From assembly GCF_019049325.1 (NCBI RefSeq), contig NZ_JAGMUO010000097.1:889882-953881 (forward strand): 64,000 nucleotides of DNA, written 5' to 3'. The position numbers and the translations under genes were made by a program. A model generated the notes under the pieces. That model searched no databases. It was not told the DNA's origin and worked only from the letters and a program-made list of their open reading frames with translations. The DNA comes from Streptomyces sp. AC512_CC834 (lineage in GTDB: Bacteria; Actinomycetota; Actinomycetes; Streptomycetales; Streptomycetaceae). This document shows positions 55,250 through 63,901 of this stretch, in pieces; the first letter of the stretch is position 1; each line of letters opens with the position of its first letter.

Positions 55250-56409
55250 CGGGCCACCTCCCGCACGGTCTCGTCCGCGCGCACCGCGTCGAACGCGTCG
55301 CGCAGCACGGCCTGTTCGTGGTCGTCGGGCCCGGCGCCGCGCACGTGGGTCACGAAGTCCTCCGCGATCTGCTGGTCGCTGCGGTCGGCGAGGCGCCGGG
55401 CGTAGGACAGGCCCGGTTCGTCCGGGGCGCGCTCGGGGTCGAAGACGAGGCTGAGTGTGTGCGGGAAGCGCTCGGTGAGCCGGGCCATGGGGTCGTCCGG
55501 GCGGACCGGGTCGGTGAGGGTCGCCTCGACCCACGCCTCCTCGTGCGGGGCCAGCTCCGGGTCGGCGAGCAGGTCCTCCAGGGTGCCGCGCAGCCGGGCC
55601 AGGGAGCGGGGGACGGGGCAGTCGACGCGTTCGGCGGTGACCGAGCCGTCGACTTCCAGGTCGACGAGCCACATGCTCTTGCGGTGCCGGTGCTCGGAGA
55701 AGGAGTACGGCAGCGGGGAGCCGGAGTAGCGGACGCGCCCGGTGAGGGTCTGGCAGCCGTGCAGGTGTCCGAGCGCCACGTAGTCGACGCCGTCGAAGAC
55801 TCCGCAGGGTACGGCGGCGACTCCGCCGACGGTGATGTCCCGCTCGCTGTCGCTCTGCTCGCCGCCGGTGACGAAGGCGTGCGCGAGGACGACGGAACGC
55901 GTGCCACGCGCGCGCGTGGCGAGGTCGGCGCGGACCCGGTCCATGGCGGCGGCGAGCACGGTCTCGTGCCCCGCCTTCTCGACGCCGAACTCGGTTTTCA
56001 CCAGGGCCGGTTCGAGATACGGCAGCCCGTAGAACGCCACCTCGCCGTGGGCGTCCGCCAGCACCACCGGGGTGCCGCAGCCGGCCGGGTCGGTGCGCAG
56101 GTGGATGCCGGCGCGGTCGATGAGTCCGGCACCGACGCCGAGGCGGCGGGCCGAGTCATGGTTGCCGGAGATCATCACCGTCGGCACACCGAGGTCGGCG
56201 AGCCGGTGCAGGGCCTCGTCGAACAGCTCGACGGCGGCGAGCGGGGGCACCGCCCGGTCGTACACGTCCCCCGACACGACCACGGCGTCGACGGCGCGCT
56301 CGCGCACGGTCTCGACGAGGTGGCCGATGAACCCGGCCTGGGCGCCGAGCATGTTCACCCGGTGGAACGCCCGGCCGAGATGCCAGTCGGAAGTGTGCAG
56401 CAGTCGCAT
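55246..56409 (-). CDS. sbcD: Exonuclease subunit SbcD (Mre11-like nuclease)
   Basis: A 387-residue protein. MRLLHTSDWHLGRAFH, VVVSGDVYDRAVPP, VMISGNHDSARRLG and LGHLHGCQTL are the five metallophosphoesterase motifs that bind two Mn ions. The C-terminal part (APHEEAWVEATLTDPVRPDD) is the usual capping and SbcC-contact domain. Co-transcribed with sbcC by a GTGA overlap. Confidence 0.95.
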   Translation of the reverse strand: MRLLHTSDWHLGRAFHRVNMLGAQAGFIGHLVETVRERAVDAVVVSGDVYDRAVPPLAAVELFDEALHRLADLGVPTVMISGNHDSARRLGVGAGLIDRAGIHLRTDPAGCGTPVVLADAHGEVAFYGLPYLEPALVKTEFGVEKAGHETVLAAAMDRVRADLATRARGTRSVVLAHAFVTGGEQSDSERDITVGGVAAVPCGVFDGVDYVALGHLHGCQTLTGRVRYSGSPLPYSFSEHRHRKSMWLVDLEVDGSVTAERVDCPVPRSLARLRGTLEDLLADPELAPHEEAWVEATLTDPVRPDDPMARLTERFPHTLSLVFDPERAPDEPGLSYARRLADRSDQQIAEDFVTHVRGAGPDDHEQAVLRDAFDAVRADETVREVAR

Positions 56410-56514
56410 GATCCCCGAGACTAACGGGAGGGTCCGACAGCCCGGGTGGTTACTCCCGTTTCGCCCCTCGCACCCACCCCGCAAACACCTGTTACGCCCT
56501 TGTTGTCCGGCTTG

Positions 56515-57141
56515 TCACGCGTCGCCGTAGGCCTCTCCGCCCAGTTCGAAACCGGCGGACCCGGCGGTGGCGTCGGCGAGCCAGGAGCGGAAGGTGTCCA
56601 CGTCGGCCTCCGGCAGACCCACCTCGATGGTGACCGCCTCGGCGTACCGCACGTCGCGCACCGCGCGTCCGGCCGTGCGCAGGTCGTTCTGGAGCTTGCC
56701 GGCCCGCTGGTGGTCGACGGTCACCGTGGCGAGGCGGAACCGGCGGCGGGTGAGGGTGCCGAGGTCGTCCAGGGCCTCGCCGACGGCGCCGCCGTAGGCG
56801 CGGATGAGGCCGCCCGCGCCGAGCTTGACGCCGCCGTAGTAGCGGGTGACGACGGCGACGACGTACCGCATGTCGCGGCGCAGCAGCATCTGGAGCATGG
56901 GGACGCCCGCGGTGCCGCCGGGTTCGCCGTCGTCGCTCGCCCTCTGGACGGCGGCGTCGGCACCGATGACGTACGCGAAGCAGTTGTGGGCGGCGTCCGC
57001 GTGCTCCTTGCGTACGCCCGCGACGAACGCCTGGGCGTCCTGCTCGGTGGCGGCCGGGGCGAGGGCGCACAGGAAGCGCGAGCGGTTGATCTCGGTTTCG
57101 TGCACACCCGCGCGGGCGACGGTGCGGTACTCGTCCTGCAT
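56515..57141 (-). CDS. yigZ: YigZ/IMPACT-family protein
   Basis: A 208-residue protein. MQDEYRTVARAGVHETEINR, RFLCALAPAATEQDAQAF, DAAHNCFAYVIG, DDGEPGGTAGVPMLQML and VVTRYYGGVKLGAGGLIRAY are the conserved UPF0029 motifs. A C-terminal DUF1949 domain follows (AVTIEVGLPEADVDTFRSWL). The eukaryotic homologue IMPACT binds translation regulators; the bacterial role is unclear. It is convergent with nothing and lies just downstream of the broken sixA gene. Confidence 0.88.
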   Translation of the reverse strand: MQDEYRTVARAGVHETEINRSRFLCALAPAATEQDAQAFVAGVRKEHADAAHNCFAYVIGADAAVQRASDDGEPGGTAGVPMLQMLLRRDMRYVVAVVTRYYGGVKLGAGGLIRAYGGAVGEALDDLGTLTRRRFRLATVTVDHQRAGKLQNDLRTAGRAVRDVRYAEAVTIEVGLPEADVDTFRSWLADATAGSAGFELGGEAYGDA

Positions 57142-57158
57142 CCGGTCAGCCTATGCGC

Positions 57159-57920
57159 TCACCGCGGCCCGCCCCTCGGCACGGTCACCGCGGTCAGCAG
57201 GGCCGCACCGGGGGCGAGGGCCCGCCAGGAGGTGCCGCGCCACGCCAGTACGGCGAGCGCCGAGGTCGGGTACTTCACCCGGATCCGGTCCAGCGCGTCG
57301 TCCAGGGCGTCACCGGCCAGCGCGAGGATCAGCTCCTCCAGGCCGGGGTTGTGGCCCACGAGGAGCAGCGTGCCGGCCTCCGGGGGCGTCTCGCGCACCA
57401 CCTCGAGCAGGGCGGGTGCACCGGCGCCGTAGAGGCGTGCGTCGAAGCGTACGGGCGGCGGCGTGCCCCACTGGGCGGAGGCCAGCTCCCAGGTCTGCCG
57501 GGCGCGTACGGCGGTGGAGACGAGGGCGAGGTCCGGCAGCCAGTCGGCCTCGGCCGGCGCGCGTCCGGCGGCGGGGGCGTCGCGCAGGCCGCGCGGGGCG
57601 AGGGTCTGTCCGGCGGATCAGGTCGCAGGAAAGTCACGGCGCCTCATCGGCGCCGGTGAGCGGGGTCTCGTGCGTGCAGTTGCAAGGCAAAGGAGGGCGG
57701 CAGCGCGGAGCGTCGGCAACCGACGACGACGCCGCTGGGGGCACCTCCCACGCCCTTCAGGCAGTGGGGGAGGGCGTGTCAGACCCCGCGTCTGCAGCAT
57801 GATCCGCCGGGCAGGCCCTTGGGGACGGTCGTGATCGGCGACGCCTTCGGGGCGGGCCGACTTGGCGTGCCGCAGGACGACCAGGCGGCGCAGCGGGCCC
57901 GGCCCGGGGCGCGCGATCAC
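57159..57920 (-). pseudogene. sixA: SixA-type histidine phosphatase gene interrupted by a MITE-like element
   Basis: The 5' part from GTG 57920 encodes MIARPGPGPLRRLVVLRHAK then SARPEGVADHDRP, including the catalytic RHA motif. The 3' part (57159 to about 57600) encodes LAPRGLRDAPAAGRAPAEAD, WLPDLALVSTAVRARQTWEL and GTLLLVGHNPGLEELILALA with the second catalytic His. The two halves of the phosphohistidine phosphatase are split by the 217-bp element at 57602-57818, which changes frame and adds stops. GTG 57920 overlaps the upstream gene's stop (GTGA), so the original gene was translationally coupled. SixA proteins remove phosphate from His residues. Confidence 0.8.
57602..57818 (-). mobile_element. 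MITE-like element, copy A (217 bp), inserted in sixA
   Basis: On the plus strand it begins GGGTCTGTCCGGCGGATCA and ends TGATCCGCCGGGCAGGCCC-like (57801-57818), an imperfect terminal inverted repeat of about 18 bp. The interior lacks a gene. It is nearly identical, in opposite orientation, to the element at 58651-58877 except for a 10-base duplication missing here. The interior stem GCCCTCCCCCACTGCCTG with its complement is also conserved. No clear target duplication was seen. Confidence 0.75.
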
Positions 57921-58633
57921 GCCGGGGCTCCGAGGTCCCTGGTGAGGTGGAGGCCGAGGAACCGGTCGGCGTAGGCGCAGATCTCGAAGCGGGCTCCGTC
58001 CGGAAGGTCCGGATCGGTCTCGACCCGGCGCAGTACCCGCAGGACTCCGGGGGTGTCCAGGTCGTCCTCCCAGGCGGCCCGCAGCCGGTCGCGCACCTCG
58101 CCCGGGACCGGGCGGGACGGCTGCCGGGCCCAGTCGGCGACGGCGCGGCGCCACCGGGCGAGGGTGTCGCGGGCCTCGTCCAGCGCGGGCGTGTCGAGCC
58201 GCACGCGCGCGTGGTGGTGCCGTTCCAGCAGGGCCAGGCGCACGGCGTCGGGATCGGTGAGGTCCGGTTCGGCGGGGTGCACGGGGGCGACGGCGACCGT
58301 TGCCCCGTCCGGGGCGGCCCCGCCCTCGCGCACGACACGGACCCTCTGGCCGGTGCCCGGTCCTGAGCCGGCGGCGGCGCCGTCCTCGAAGGGCCGGATG
58401 CCGAGGGCGGCCGAGTCCTGGCGCAGCTTGTCGCGTTCCTCCTCGCCGGTCAGCAGCGCCCACGCGGGCGTGCCGTCGAGTTCCAGGGCGCGCACCAGGA
58501 GGTCCGCGACGAGCAGCACGCGCAGCGCGGTGGCGTCGTGCCCCGGCGCGTGTGCCTCGACACGCGTCGGTGCCCGTCGGGCGGGGGCGGCGAGGGCGGG
58601 TTCTCCGGTCCGGGCGTCGATGATGCGCAGCAC
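57917..58633 (-). CDS. Hypothetical protein with cysteinyl-tRNA-synthetase-like C-terminal region
   Basis: A 238-residue protein from the ATG at 58633 (MLRIIDARTGEPALAAPARR). The C-terminal 130 residues (AVRLALLERHHHARVRLDTP, ALDEARDTLARWRRAVADWA, LRAAWEDDLDTPGVLRVLRR) recall the helical DALR-like region that follows the catalytic domain of cysteinyl-tRNA synthetases and MshC; no nucleotide-binding HIGH/KMSKS motif is present. A CysRS-derived paralogue without synthetase activity is the best guess. It lies between two inverted MITE-like copies and is coupled to the broken sixA gene. Confidence 0.6.
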   Translation of the reverse strand: MLRIIDARTGEPALAAPARRAPTRVEAHAPGHDATALRVLLVADLLVRALELDGTPAWALLTGEEERDKLRQDSAALGIRPFEDGAAAGSGPGTGQRVRVVREGGAAPDGATVAVAPVHPAEPDLTDPDAVRLALLERHHHARVRLDTPALDEARDTLARWRRAVADWARQPSRPVPGEVRDRLRAAWEDDLDTPGVLRVLRRVETDPDLPDGARFEICAYADRFLGLHLTRDLGAPA

Positions 58634-58650
58634 GGGGTGAGCCTAGCCCA

Positions 58651-58877
58651 GGGCCTGCCCGGCGGATCATGCCGCGGACGCGGGGCCCGGCACGCCCTCC
58701 CCCACTGCCTGAAGGGCGTGGGAGGTGCCCCTAGCGGCGTTGTCGTCGGTTGTCGTCGGTTGCCGACGCTCCGCGCTGCCGCCCTCCTTTGCCTTGCAAC
58801 TGCACGCACCAGACCCCGTTCACCGGCGACGACGAGGCGCCGCGGCTTTCCTGCGACCTGACCCGCCGGACAGGCCC
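58651..58877 (+). mobile_element. MITE-like element, copy B (227 bp)
   Basis: It begins GGGCCTGCCCGGCGGATCAT and ends TGACCCGCCGGACAGGCCC; the ends are inverted repeats of about 18 bp with two mismatches. The interior matches copy A in inverted orientation, with one extra 10-base unit (TTGTCGTCGG twice near 58740-58760). It starts 17 bases upstream of the ATG at 58633 of the minus-strand gene, in its promoter region. No transposase is encoded, so it would need one elsewhere. Confidence 0.75.
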
Positions 58878-59024
58878 CAGGCGGGCCGGCACGGTGACGC
58901 ACAGGGGCGCTCGTCGCGCTCGTCGCGCTGTCGCGCCGCGCGGGGGAATCCCGGCACGCCGCCGTCCGTTGTCCCGGGCGGGAGGCGCGACACGCGGGTC
59001 ACCCAGAGTGCGAGGAGGCCGCCG

Positions 59025-59432
59025 GTGTACGGCGACGAGGCAACCGTCCGCAAGATCCTCACCGGGCTGGGCGACACCTGGGCCGTGGTGGGCCTGTCGT
59101 CCAACCGGCAGCGCGCGGCGTACGGCGTCGCCGAGGTGCTGCAACGCTTCGGCAAGCGCGTCGTGCCGGTGCATCCAAAAGCGGAGACGGTGCACGGCGA
59201 GCAGGGGTACGCCTCGCTCGCGGACATCCCCTTCGACGTGGACGTCGTCGACGTCTTCGTCAACAGCGACCTGGCCGGTCAGGTCGCCGACGAGGCGGTC
59301 GCGAAGGGCGCCGGAGCCGTCTGGTTCCAGCTCGGTGTGGTCGACGAGGCGGCGTACGAGCGGACCCGGGCCGCGGGTCTGGAGATGGTGATGGACCGCT
59401 GCCCGGCGATCGAGATCCCGCGGCTGGGCTGA
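59025..59432 (+). CDS. CoA-binding domain protein (YccU-like)
   Basis: A 135-residue Rossmann-fold protein. GTG 59025 is chosen for GAGGAGG at 59011-59018. TWAVVGLSSNRQRAAYGVAE, VVPVHPKAETVHGEQGYASL, DVVDVFVNSDLAGQVADEAV, AVWFQLGVVDEAAYERTRAA and VMDRCPAIEIPRLG follow the small stand-alone CoA-binding proteins related to succinyl-CoA synthetase alpha. The role is unknown. Convergent with the VWA operon. Confidence 0.85.
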   Translation: MYGDEATVRKILTGLGDTWAVVGLSSNRQRAAYGVAEVLQRFGKRVVPVHPKAETVHGEQGYASLADIPFDVDVVDVFVNSDLAGQVADEAVAKGAGAVWFQLGVVDEAAYERTRAAGLEMVMDRCPAIEIPRLG

Positions 59433-59444
59433 GCGCGCCCGGGC

Positions 59445-61178
59445 TCACCGGCCGGTCGCCGGGCCGGAGTCGATGACGACCACGCGTGCCCAGTCGGGCG
59501 GTGAGTCGGGGACGTACTCGGGGTCGTCCTCGTCCCAGGAGCCGCCCGCCCGCTCCCGGGGGAAGAGGCCCACCACCGTCCGGCAGGCCGGCCGCGTGTC
59601 CGGCCAGGGGGTCTGCCCGTCGGTCAGCACCACGACGGCGTCCGGCGCGGGACGCGACCTCAGCGCCTTGGCGAAGCCGGTGCGCAGGTCCGTACCGCCG
59701 CCGCCCACCAGCGGGATCCCCTCGGCCCGGCACAGGGAGTGCGCGACCCGGGCCGCCGCGTCGCACGGCACGACACTGACCAGATCGCGGCGCCCTCCGA
59801 CGGCTCGGGCGATCGCGGCGACCTCCAGGAGCGCGCTGCCCAGTTCGGCGTCGCTGACCGACCCGGAGGTGTCGATGACCACGGCGACGCGGGGCGGTCT
59901 GCGCCGCAGGCTGGGCAGCACGACGCCGGGTGTTCCGGCCGAGCGCCGCGACGGCCTGCCGTACGTGTAGTCCTCGCCCGTGCCGCCCGAGGAGGTCGCC
60001 GCGCGGACCGCGGCTCCCAGCAACTGGCGCCAGGGCTGCGGCGGATGGAACACCTTCTCCGCCCAGCGCTGCCATCCCTTCGGGGCGCTTCCCGGGCGGG
60101 CGCTGATGCCCCGCGCCACCCGGAAGCGCACCGCGTCCCGTTCCTGCTCGCTGAGTCCGTCGGCGCCGTCGGGACCGAGGTCCCACTCCCGTTCGAGGCC
60201 GTCGGCGCCGCTGCCGCAGTCCAGCCAGGCCAGGCTCTCGGTGAGCGGCCCGAGCCGGAACTGGCGCAGGTAGTCCTCCATGAGCTGTCCCTCGGGCAGT
60301 TTCAGCAGCCGCGGCTCGACCGCGCCCTCGGGGCGGACCAGCCCGTCGCCGAACACGTCGTCGTTGATCTCGCAGTCCGCGGCGATGTTCATCCGCAGCC
60401 GTTCCGCCGGGCCACTCAGCCCGCGTTCGCGCGCCACGCGGTCGCCGCGCCCGTGGTGGTCGCGCAGCAGGTGCGACACCTCGTGCACCCAGACACCGGC
60501 CAGTTCCTCCACCGGCGTCCGGTCGACGAAGACCGGCGAGGCGTAACACCGCCAGTGCCGGTCGACGGCCATCGTCGGCACCCTCCGCGACGGGACGACG
60601 TGCAGGGCGAACAGCGCCGTCGCCAGGTAGGGCCGGGCCCGGGCGGCCTGCAACCGGGCGGTGAAGAGCTTGTCGCGGTCGAGGTCCACCCGGTCCGGCC
60701 CGGCCGTCACCGTGCCGGACACCGCGGCACTCGCCGCCGCGGCCGACGCCGCCGTGTCTGCCGCCGTGGCCGCCGTCGCCGTGGTCACCGTCACCGTGCC
60801 CGCCGTCGCCATGCCCGACGCCACCATGCTCGACGCCGCCGTGCCTGCCGTCGCCATGCCCGACGCCGCCGTGGTCGCCGTCGCCATGCCCGTCGCCGCC
60901 GTGGCCGACGCGGAATCGCTCGAAGCGGCCGTACCGGTTGCGGCCGGTGCCGGCGGGCCGGTGCTCGACGCCGGCTCCCCGGGCACACCAAGTCCCGCCC
61001 CAGGTCGGCCAGGTGCGCCAGAACCGGCCCTACCCGGTCCCGGCAGGCCCGCGGCCGACGTGACCCCGTCCGTCGCGCCGGCACCCGCCCTCGACACGCC
61101 GGGCACACCGGGCCCCGCCCCGGCCCCTCCCAGCACATCCGGCCCCGACGCCGCCCCGGGCGAACGATGCGGGTTCAT
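59445..61178 (-). CDS. DUF2201 putative metallopeptidase with C-terminal VWA-like domain
   Basis: A 577-residue protein from ATG 61178 (ATGA overlap with the MoxR gene). The first 155 residues are low-complexity Gly/Pro then Ala/Thr repeats (MATAGT, MATATT). The peptidase-like domain has VWVHEVSHLLRDHHGR (HExxH-type zinc motif) and NIAADCEINDD. The VWA-like end has VIDTSGSVSDAEL and VVVLTDGQTPWP, a MIDAS-like site. MoxR ATPases with VWA partners act as chaperone-type systems that fit metals or assemble complexes. The extended Ala/Thr linker is unusual. Confidence 0.8.
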   Translation of the reverse strand: MNPHRSPGAASGPDVLGGAGAGPGVPGVSRAGAGATDGVTSAAGLPGPGRAGSGAPGRPGAGLGVPGEPASSTGPPAPAATGTAASSDSASATAATGMATATTAASGMATAGTAASSMVASGMATAGTVTVTTATAATAADTAASAAAASAAVSGTVTAGPDRVDLDRDKLFTARLQAARARPYLATALFALHVVPSRRVPTMAVDRHWRCYASPVFVDRTPVEELAGVWVHEVSHLLRDHHGRGDRVARERGLSGPAERLRMNIAADCEINDDVFGDGLVRPEGAVEPRLLKLPEGQLMEDYLRQFRLGPLTESLAWLDCGSGADGLEREWDLGPDGADGLSEQERDAVRFRVARGISARPGSAPKGWQRWAEKVFHPPQPWRQLLGAAVRAATSSGGTGEDYTYGRPSRRSAGTPGVVLPSLRRRPPRVAVVIDTSGSVSDAELGSALLEVAAIARAVGGRRDLVSVVPCDAAARVAHSLCRAEGIPLVGGGGTDLRTGFAKALRSRPAPDAVVVLTDGQTPWPDTRPACRTVVGLFPRERAGGSWDEDDPEYVPDSPPDWARVVVIDSGPATGR

Positions 61179-62419
61179 CGGTCCGCCTTCGCGGTGCCCG
61201 CGAGCCGCGCCGCCGCTCGATCCGCCGCGCGGTCCGCGCGGCGGGACAGGGACATGGCTCCGGCCAGCCGCTCGATCGAGGCCGGGACGTCCCAGTCCTG
61301 CTGCCGCAGCGCGGCCAGTGTCGTCGCCGGGACGACCACGACGTCCGGGGCGCCGGTCTCCATCGCCCGGGCGAGGAGCGCCCACGCCGCGTCCCACCGG
61401 GACTTCTCCGGCCGCTTGCGTACGGCGGCCACCACCCCGTCCAGCACGGCCTGGCGCAGGTCGCCCCGTTCGGGCAGGACGGCACCCGCCGGGTCGGCGA
61501 GCAGCGTCTCGGGGTCCGGGAGGTCCATCCGGTCCAGGCCGGCCATCAGTTCCAGTCCGGGGCCGTCCCCCACGGTCCCCCGCACCAGCAGGGAGAGCAC
61601 TTCCCTGGACGAGCCGGCCGCGGTCGCGAAGGCGATCAGGCTCAGGGTCATCTCCCAGCTCCGGGGCGAGGGCCAGGCACCGCCCCGGCGCGTCTCACCG
61701 TTGGGCAGCCGGTGCACGAGCCCGGGGCGGACGGTGAGGAACTCGCACACCGCCCGGCGCGCGTAACGCACGGCCGGCTCCAGTCCCGCCGGGTCGAGGC
61801 TAGGCAGGGTCGCCCGGGGCCAGGTCCCGCCGAGGCCCCGTACGACGACGTCGTGGTCGTGGGTCCACTGGAGGTGGACGAACCGGTTGGCCAGGGGCGG
61901 GCTCAGTTCCCAGCCGTCGGCCGCCGAGGACCGCGGGTTGGCGGCGGCGACGATCCTGACGCCGGGCGGCAGTCGCAGCGCGCCGATCCGCCGTTCGAGG
62001 ACGAGGCGGAGCAGCGCGGCCTGTACGGCGGGCGGCGCGGTGGACAGCTCGTCGAGGAACAGCAGTCCCCGGCCGGCCCGTACCAGGCGCACCGCCCAGT
62101 CCGGCGGGGCCATCGGGACGCCCTGTTCGGCGGGGTCGTCGCCGACGACGGGCAGCCCGGAGAAGTCGGACGGCTCGTGCACGCTGGCGATCACGGTGGT
62201 CAGCGGGAGGTCGAGGGCGGTGGCGAGCTGGGTGAGCGCCGCGGTCTTGCCGATCCCCGGCTCTCCCCACAGCAGCACGGGGAGGTCCGCGGCCACCGCC
62301 AGGGTGAGGGCCTCCAGTTGGATGTCGGGCCGCGGTTCGGTGGTCGCGTCGCGCAGGAGCGTGAGCAGTTCACCGGCGACGTCGAGCTGCGAGGGCGCGG
62401 CGGGAGCAGAAGTCGTCAT
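61175..62419 (-). CDS. MoxR-type AAA+ ATPase
   Basis: A 414-residue ATPase. VLLWGEPGIGKTAALTQLAT is Walker A, GLLFLDELSTAPPAVQAALL Walker B, VRIVAAANPRSSAADGWELS sensor 1 and LANRFVHLQW the arginine-finger helix. The C-terminal half (RSWEMTLSLIAFATAAGSSR) is the lid domain. MoxR proteins work with VWA proteins; here the VWA-like gene follows with an ATGA overlap, so they are a functional pair. A 60-base gap separates it from the upstream gene. Confidence 0.9.
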   Translation of the reverse strand: MTTSAPAAPSQLDVAGELLTLLRDATTEPRPDIQLEALTLAVAADLPVLLWGEPGIGKTAALTQLATALDLPLTTVIASVHEPSDFSGLPVVGDDPAEQGVPMAPPDWAVRLVRAGRGLLFLDELSTAPPAVQAALLRLVLERRIGALRLPPGVRIVAAANPRSSAADGWELSPPLANRFVHLQWTHDHDVVVRGLGGTWPRATLPSLDPAGLEPAVRYARRAVCEFLTVRPGLVHRLPNGETRRGGAWPSPRSWEMTLSLIAFATAAGSSREVLSLLVRGTVGDGPGLELMAGLDRMDLPDPETLLADPAGAVLPERGDLRQAVLDGVVAAVRKRPEKSRWDAAWALLARAMETGAPDVVVVPATTLAALRQQDWDVPASIERLAGAMSLSRRADRAADRAAARLAGTAKADR

Positions 62420-62479
62420 TTGTCATCACCTGAGGGTTGGTCGTGGGTGGGAGGCGGCGCGGGGAAGGGCGTCCCCGGG

Positions 62480-63895
62480 TCAGTCGAAGGCGCCGTGGCG
62501 CGGGCGGAAGCGGCCCGTGCGGGGCCGGTGCCGGTCCGGGCAGACGCGTCCCGGAGCGGGTTCGTCGAGGCCCGCGCGGAACATCCCGTGGGCCACCCGT
62601 CGCAGTGCGGCGGCCTCGAGGTCGTCCCGCAGGGCGCCGTCGCGCAGGCGTGCGCCGGGGCCCAGCAGGGCCTCGACGACGGCGAGGGCACCGGCGGTGT
62701 CCCCGTGGTTGAGGCGTTCGCGGATGCCGGGGAGGCACTCCGGACGCCGGTGCGCCTCGTCGATGACCTGGAGACAGGGCAGCGGGGTGCCGGTCAGCGC
62801 CGCCAGGAGCTCCTCGCGGCGGATCTCGTCCGGGTCGTGGTCCAGTGCCGCCAGCACTCCGCCGACGAGGTCGAGCCGGTGCCGGGCGCCCCGGCAGTCC
62901 ACGATCCGCGGTCCTGCCGCCGGGCCCGGAGACGGCGGTGGAACGGCCGCCACCCGGCCGCCCGCGACCAGTGCCGGGGCGACCAGCGGATGCAGCCGTC
63001 CGGCCTCGATCGCACCGGCGCGGAGCAGTTCCAGGTCGGGTGGCACCCAGGTGGCCGCGTCGGGGAGCACCGGCAGCGCGGCGGCGGCGCCACCCGCCGG
63101 GGTCGCGACGTTCCGGAGCGCGGGCGGAGCGGCACCGTCGGCTTCCCCGTCCAGCTCCAGCTCCAAGGCCAGCCGCTGCCCGGCGCCGACCCGGACGACG
63201 ACCGTTCGCGTGCGGGCGTCCTGGGTCCACCCGCCGGCGGCGCGGAGCAGGATCCCCGCCTCGGCCGCCCACCGGTCGACGGCCCAGTGGTGGTCCTGCG
63301 CCGACGCCCCCGGCGCGTCCGGGTGTGCGGGCGGCAGGTCGGCGCCCGACCGGACGCGCAGTTCACCGGTTCTGCGCGCGTCCCACAGGTGGCGGTGCAG
63401 GTCGAGCCGGAAGCGCCGGCTGGGCCGGGGATGCGGGTGCCGTGCGGTGCCGGCGTCGGGACCCGAACCGTCCCACAGGGCCAGGCTGATCCGCTGGCCG
63501 CCGTCCGCCCAGGCGGGCGGGGTACGGACCACGAGGTGCACCGGACGTGCGCCGCCCCGGCCCGCGGCGTCGTACCGGGCCAGGGTGAGCGTGAGGCCCG
63601 GGCGCAGCAGCCCGTCGGGCGCGATTCTCGGCATGTGCCAGCGCAGCAGGTCGGGAGCGAGCTGCCGCAGGTCGGCCCGGATCGTGGAGGCGAGGGACTG
63701 GCCGTGAGTGCGCGCCACGGAACGCAGGTCGAGGTCGACGTCGATGGCCGCGGCGGCGCACGCGCCCGCCCAGTCCCCGGCACGGCGGCGGGTGGTCGCG
63801 GTCTCGATCATGGGGGGCGGCACGGCGAACTCGCGCACGCGCTGCCAGAGGGCGAGGCGGGAGTCGGAGTCCCCGTTCGCGAAGTGAGTGGGCAT
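62480..63895 (-). CDS. Hypothetical protein, first gene of the MoxR-VWA operon (471 aa)
   Basis: ATG 63895 is preferred because AAGGTGA lies 8 bases upstream; GTG 63901 is possible. MPTHFANGDSDSRLALWQRV starts a long soluble protein with an N-terminal helical part, a central beta-rich part (RPVHLVVRTPPAWADGGQRI, SLALWDGSGPDAG) and a helical end (AALTGTPLPCLQVIDEAHRR, ECLPGIRERLNHGDTAGALA). No enzymatic motif was seen. It is likely to be the third component or the client of the MoxR-VWA pair downstream. Confidence 0.7.
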   Translation of the reverse strand: MPTHFANGDSDSRLALWQRVREFAVPPPMIETATTRRRAGDWAGACAAAAIDVDLDLRSVARTHGQSLASTIRADLRQLAPDLLRWHMPRIAPDGLLRPGLTLTLARYDAAGRGGARPVHLVVRTPPAWADGGQRISLALWDGSGPDAGTARHPHPRPSRRFRLDLHRHLWDARRTGELRVRSGADLPPAHPDAPGASAQDHHWAVDRWAAEAGILLRAAGGWTQDARTRTVVVRVGAGQRLALELELDGEADGAAPPALRNVATPAGGAAAALPVLPDAATWVPPDLELLRAGAIEAGRLHPLVAPALVAGGRVAAVPPPSPGPAAGPRIVDCRGARHRLDLVGGVLAALDHDPDEIRREELLAALTGTPLPCLQVIDEAHRRPECLPGIRERLNHGDTAGALAVVEALLGPGARLRDGALRDDLEAAALRRVAHGMFRAGLDEPAPGRVCPDRHRPRTGRFRPRHGAFD

Positions 63896-63901
63896 CAGCA
63901 C

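Noticed and set aside
52223..55405. Very long plus-strand open frame (about 1060 codons) opposite sbcC
   Set aside because: It is the antisense of a gene with all SbcC motifs; the translated Gly/Val/Ala pattern is the usual high-GC shadow.
60661..61737. Plus-strand Ala/Pro-rich open frame
   Set aside because: It is the antisense of the low-complexity part of the VWA gene and of the MoxR gene end.
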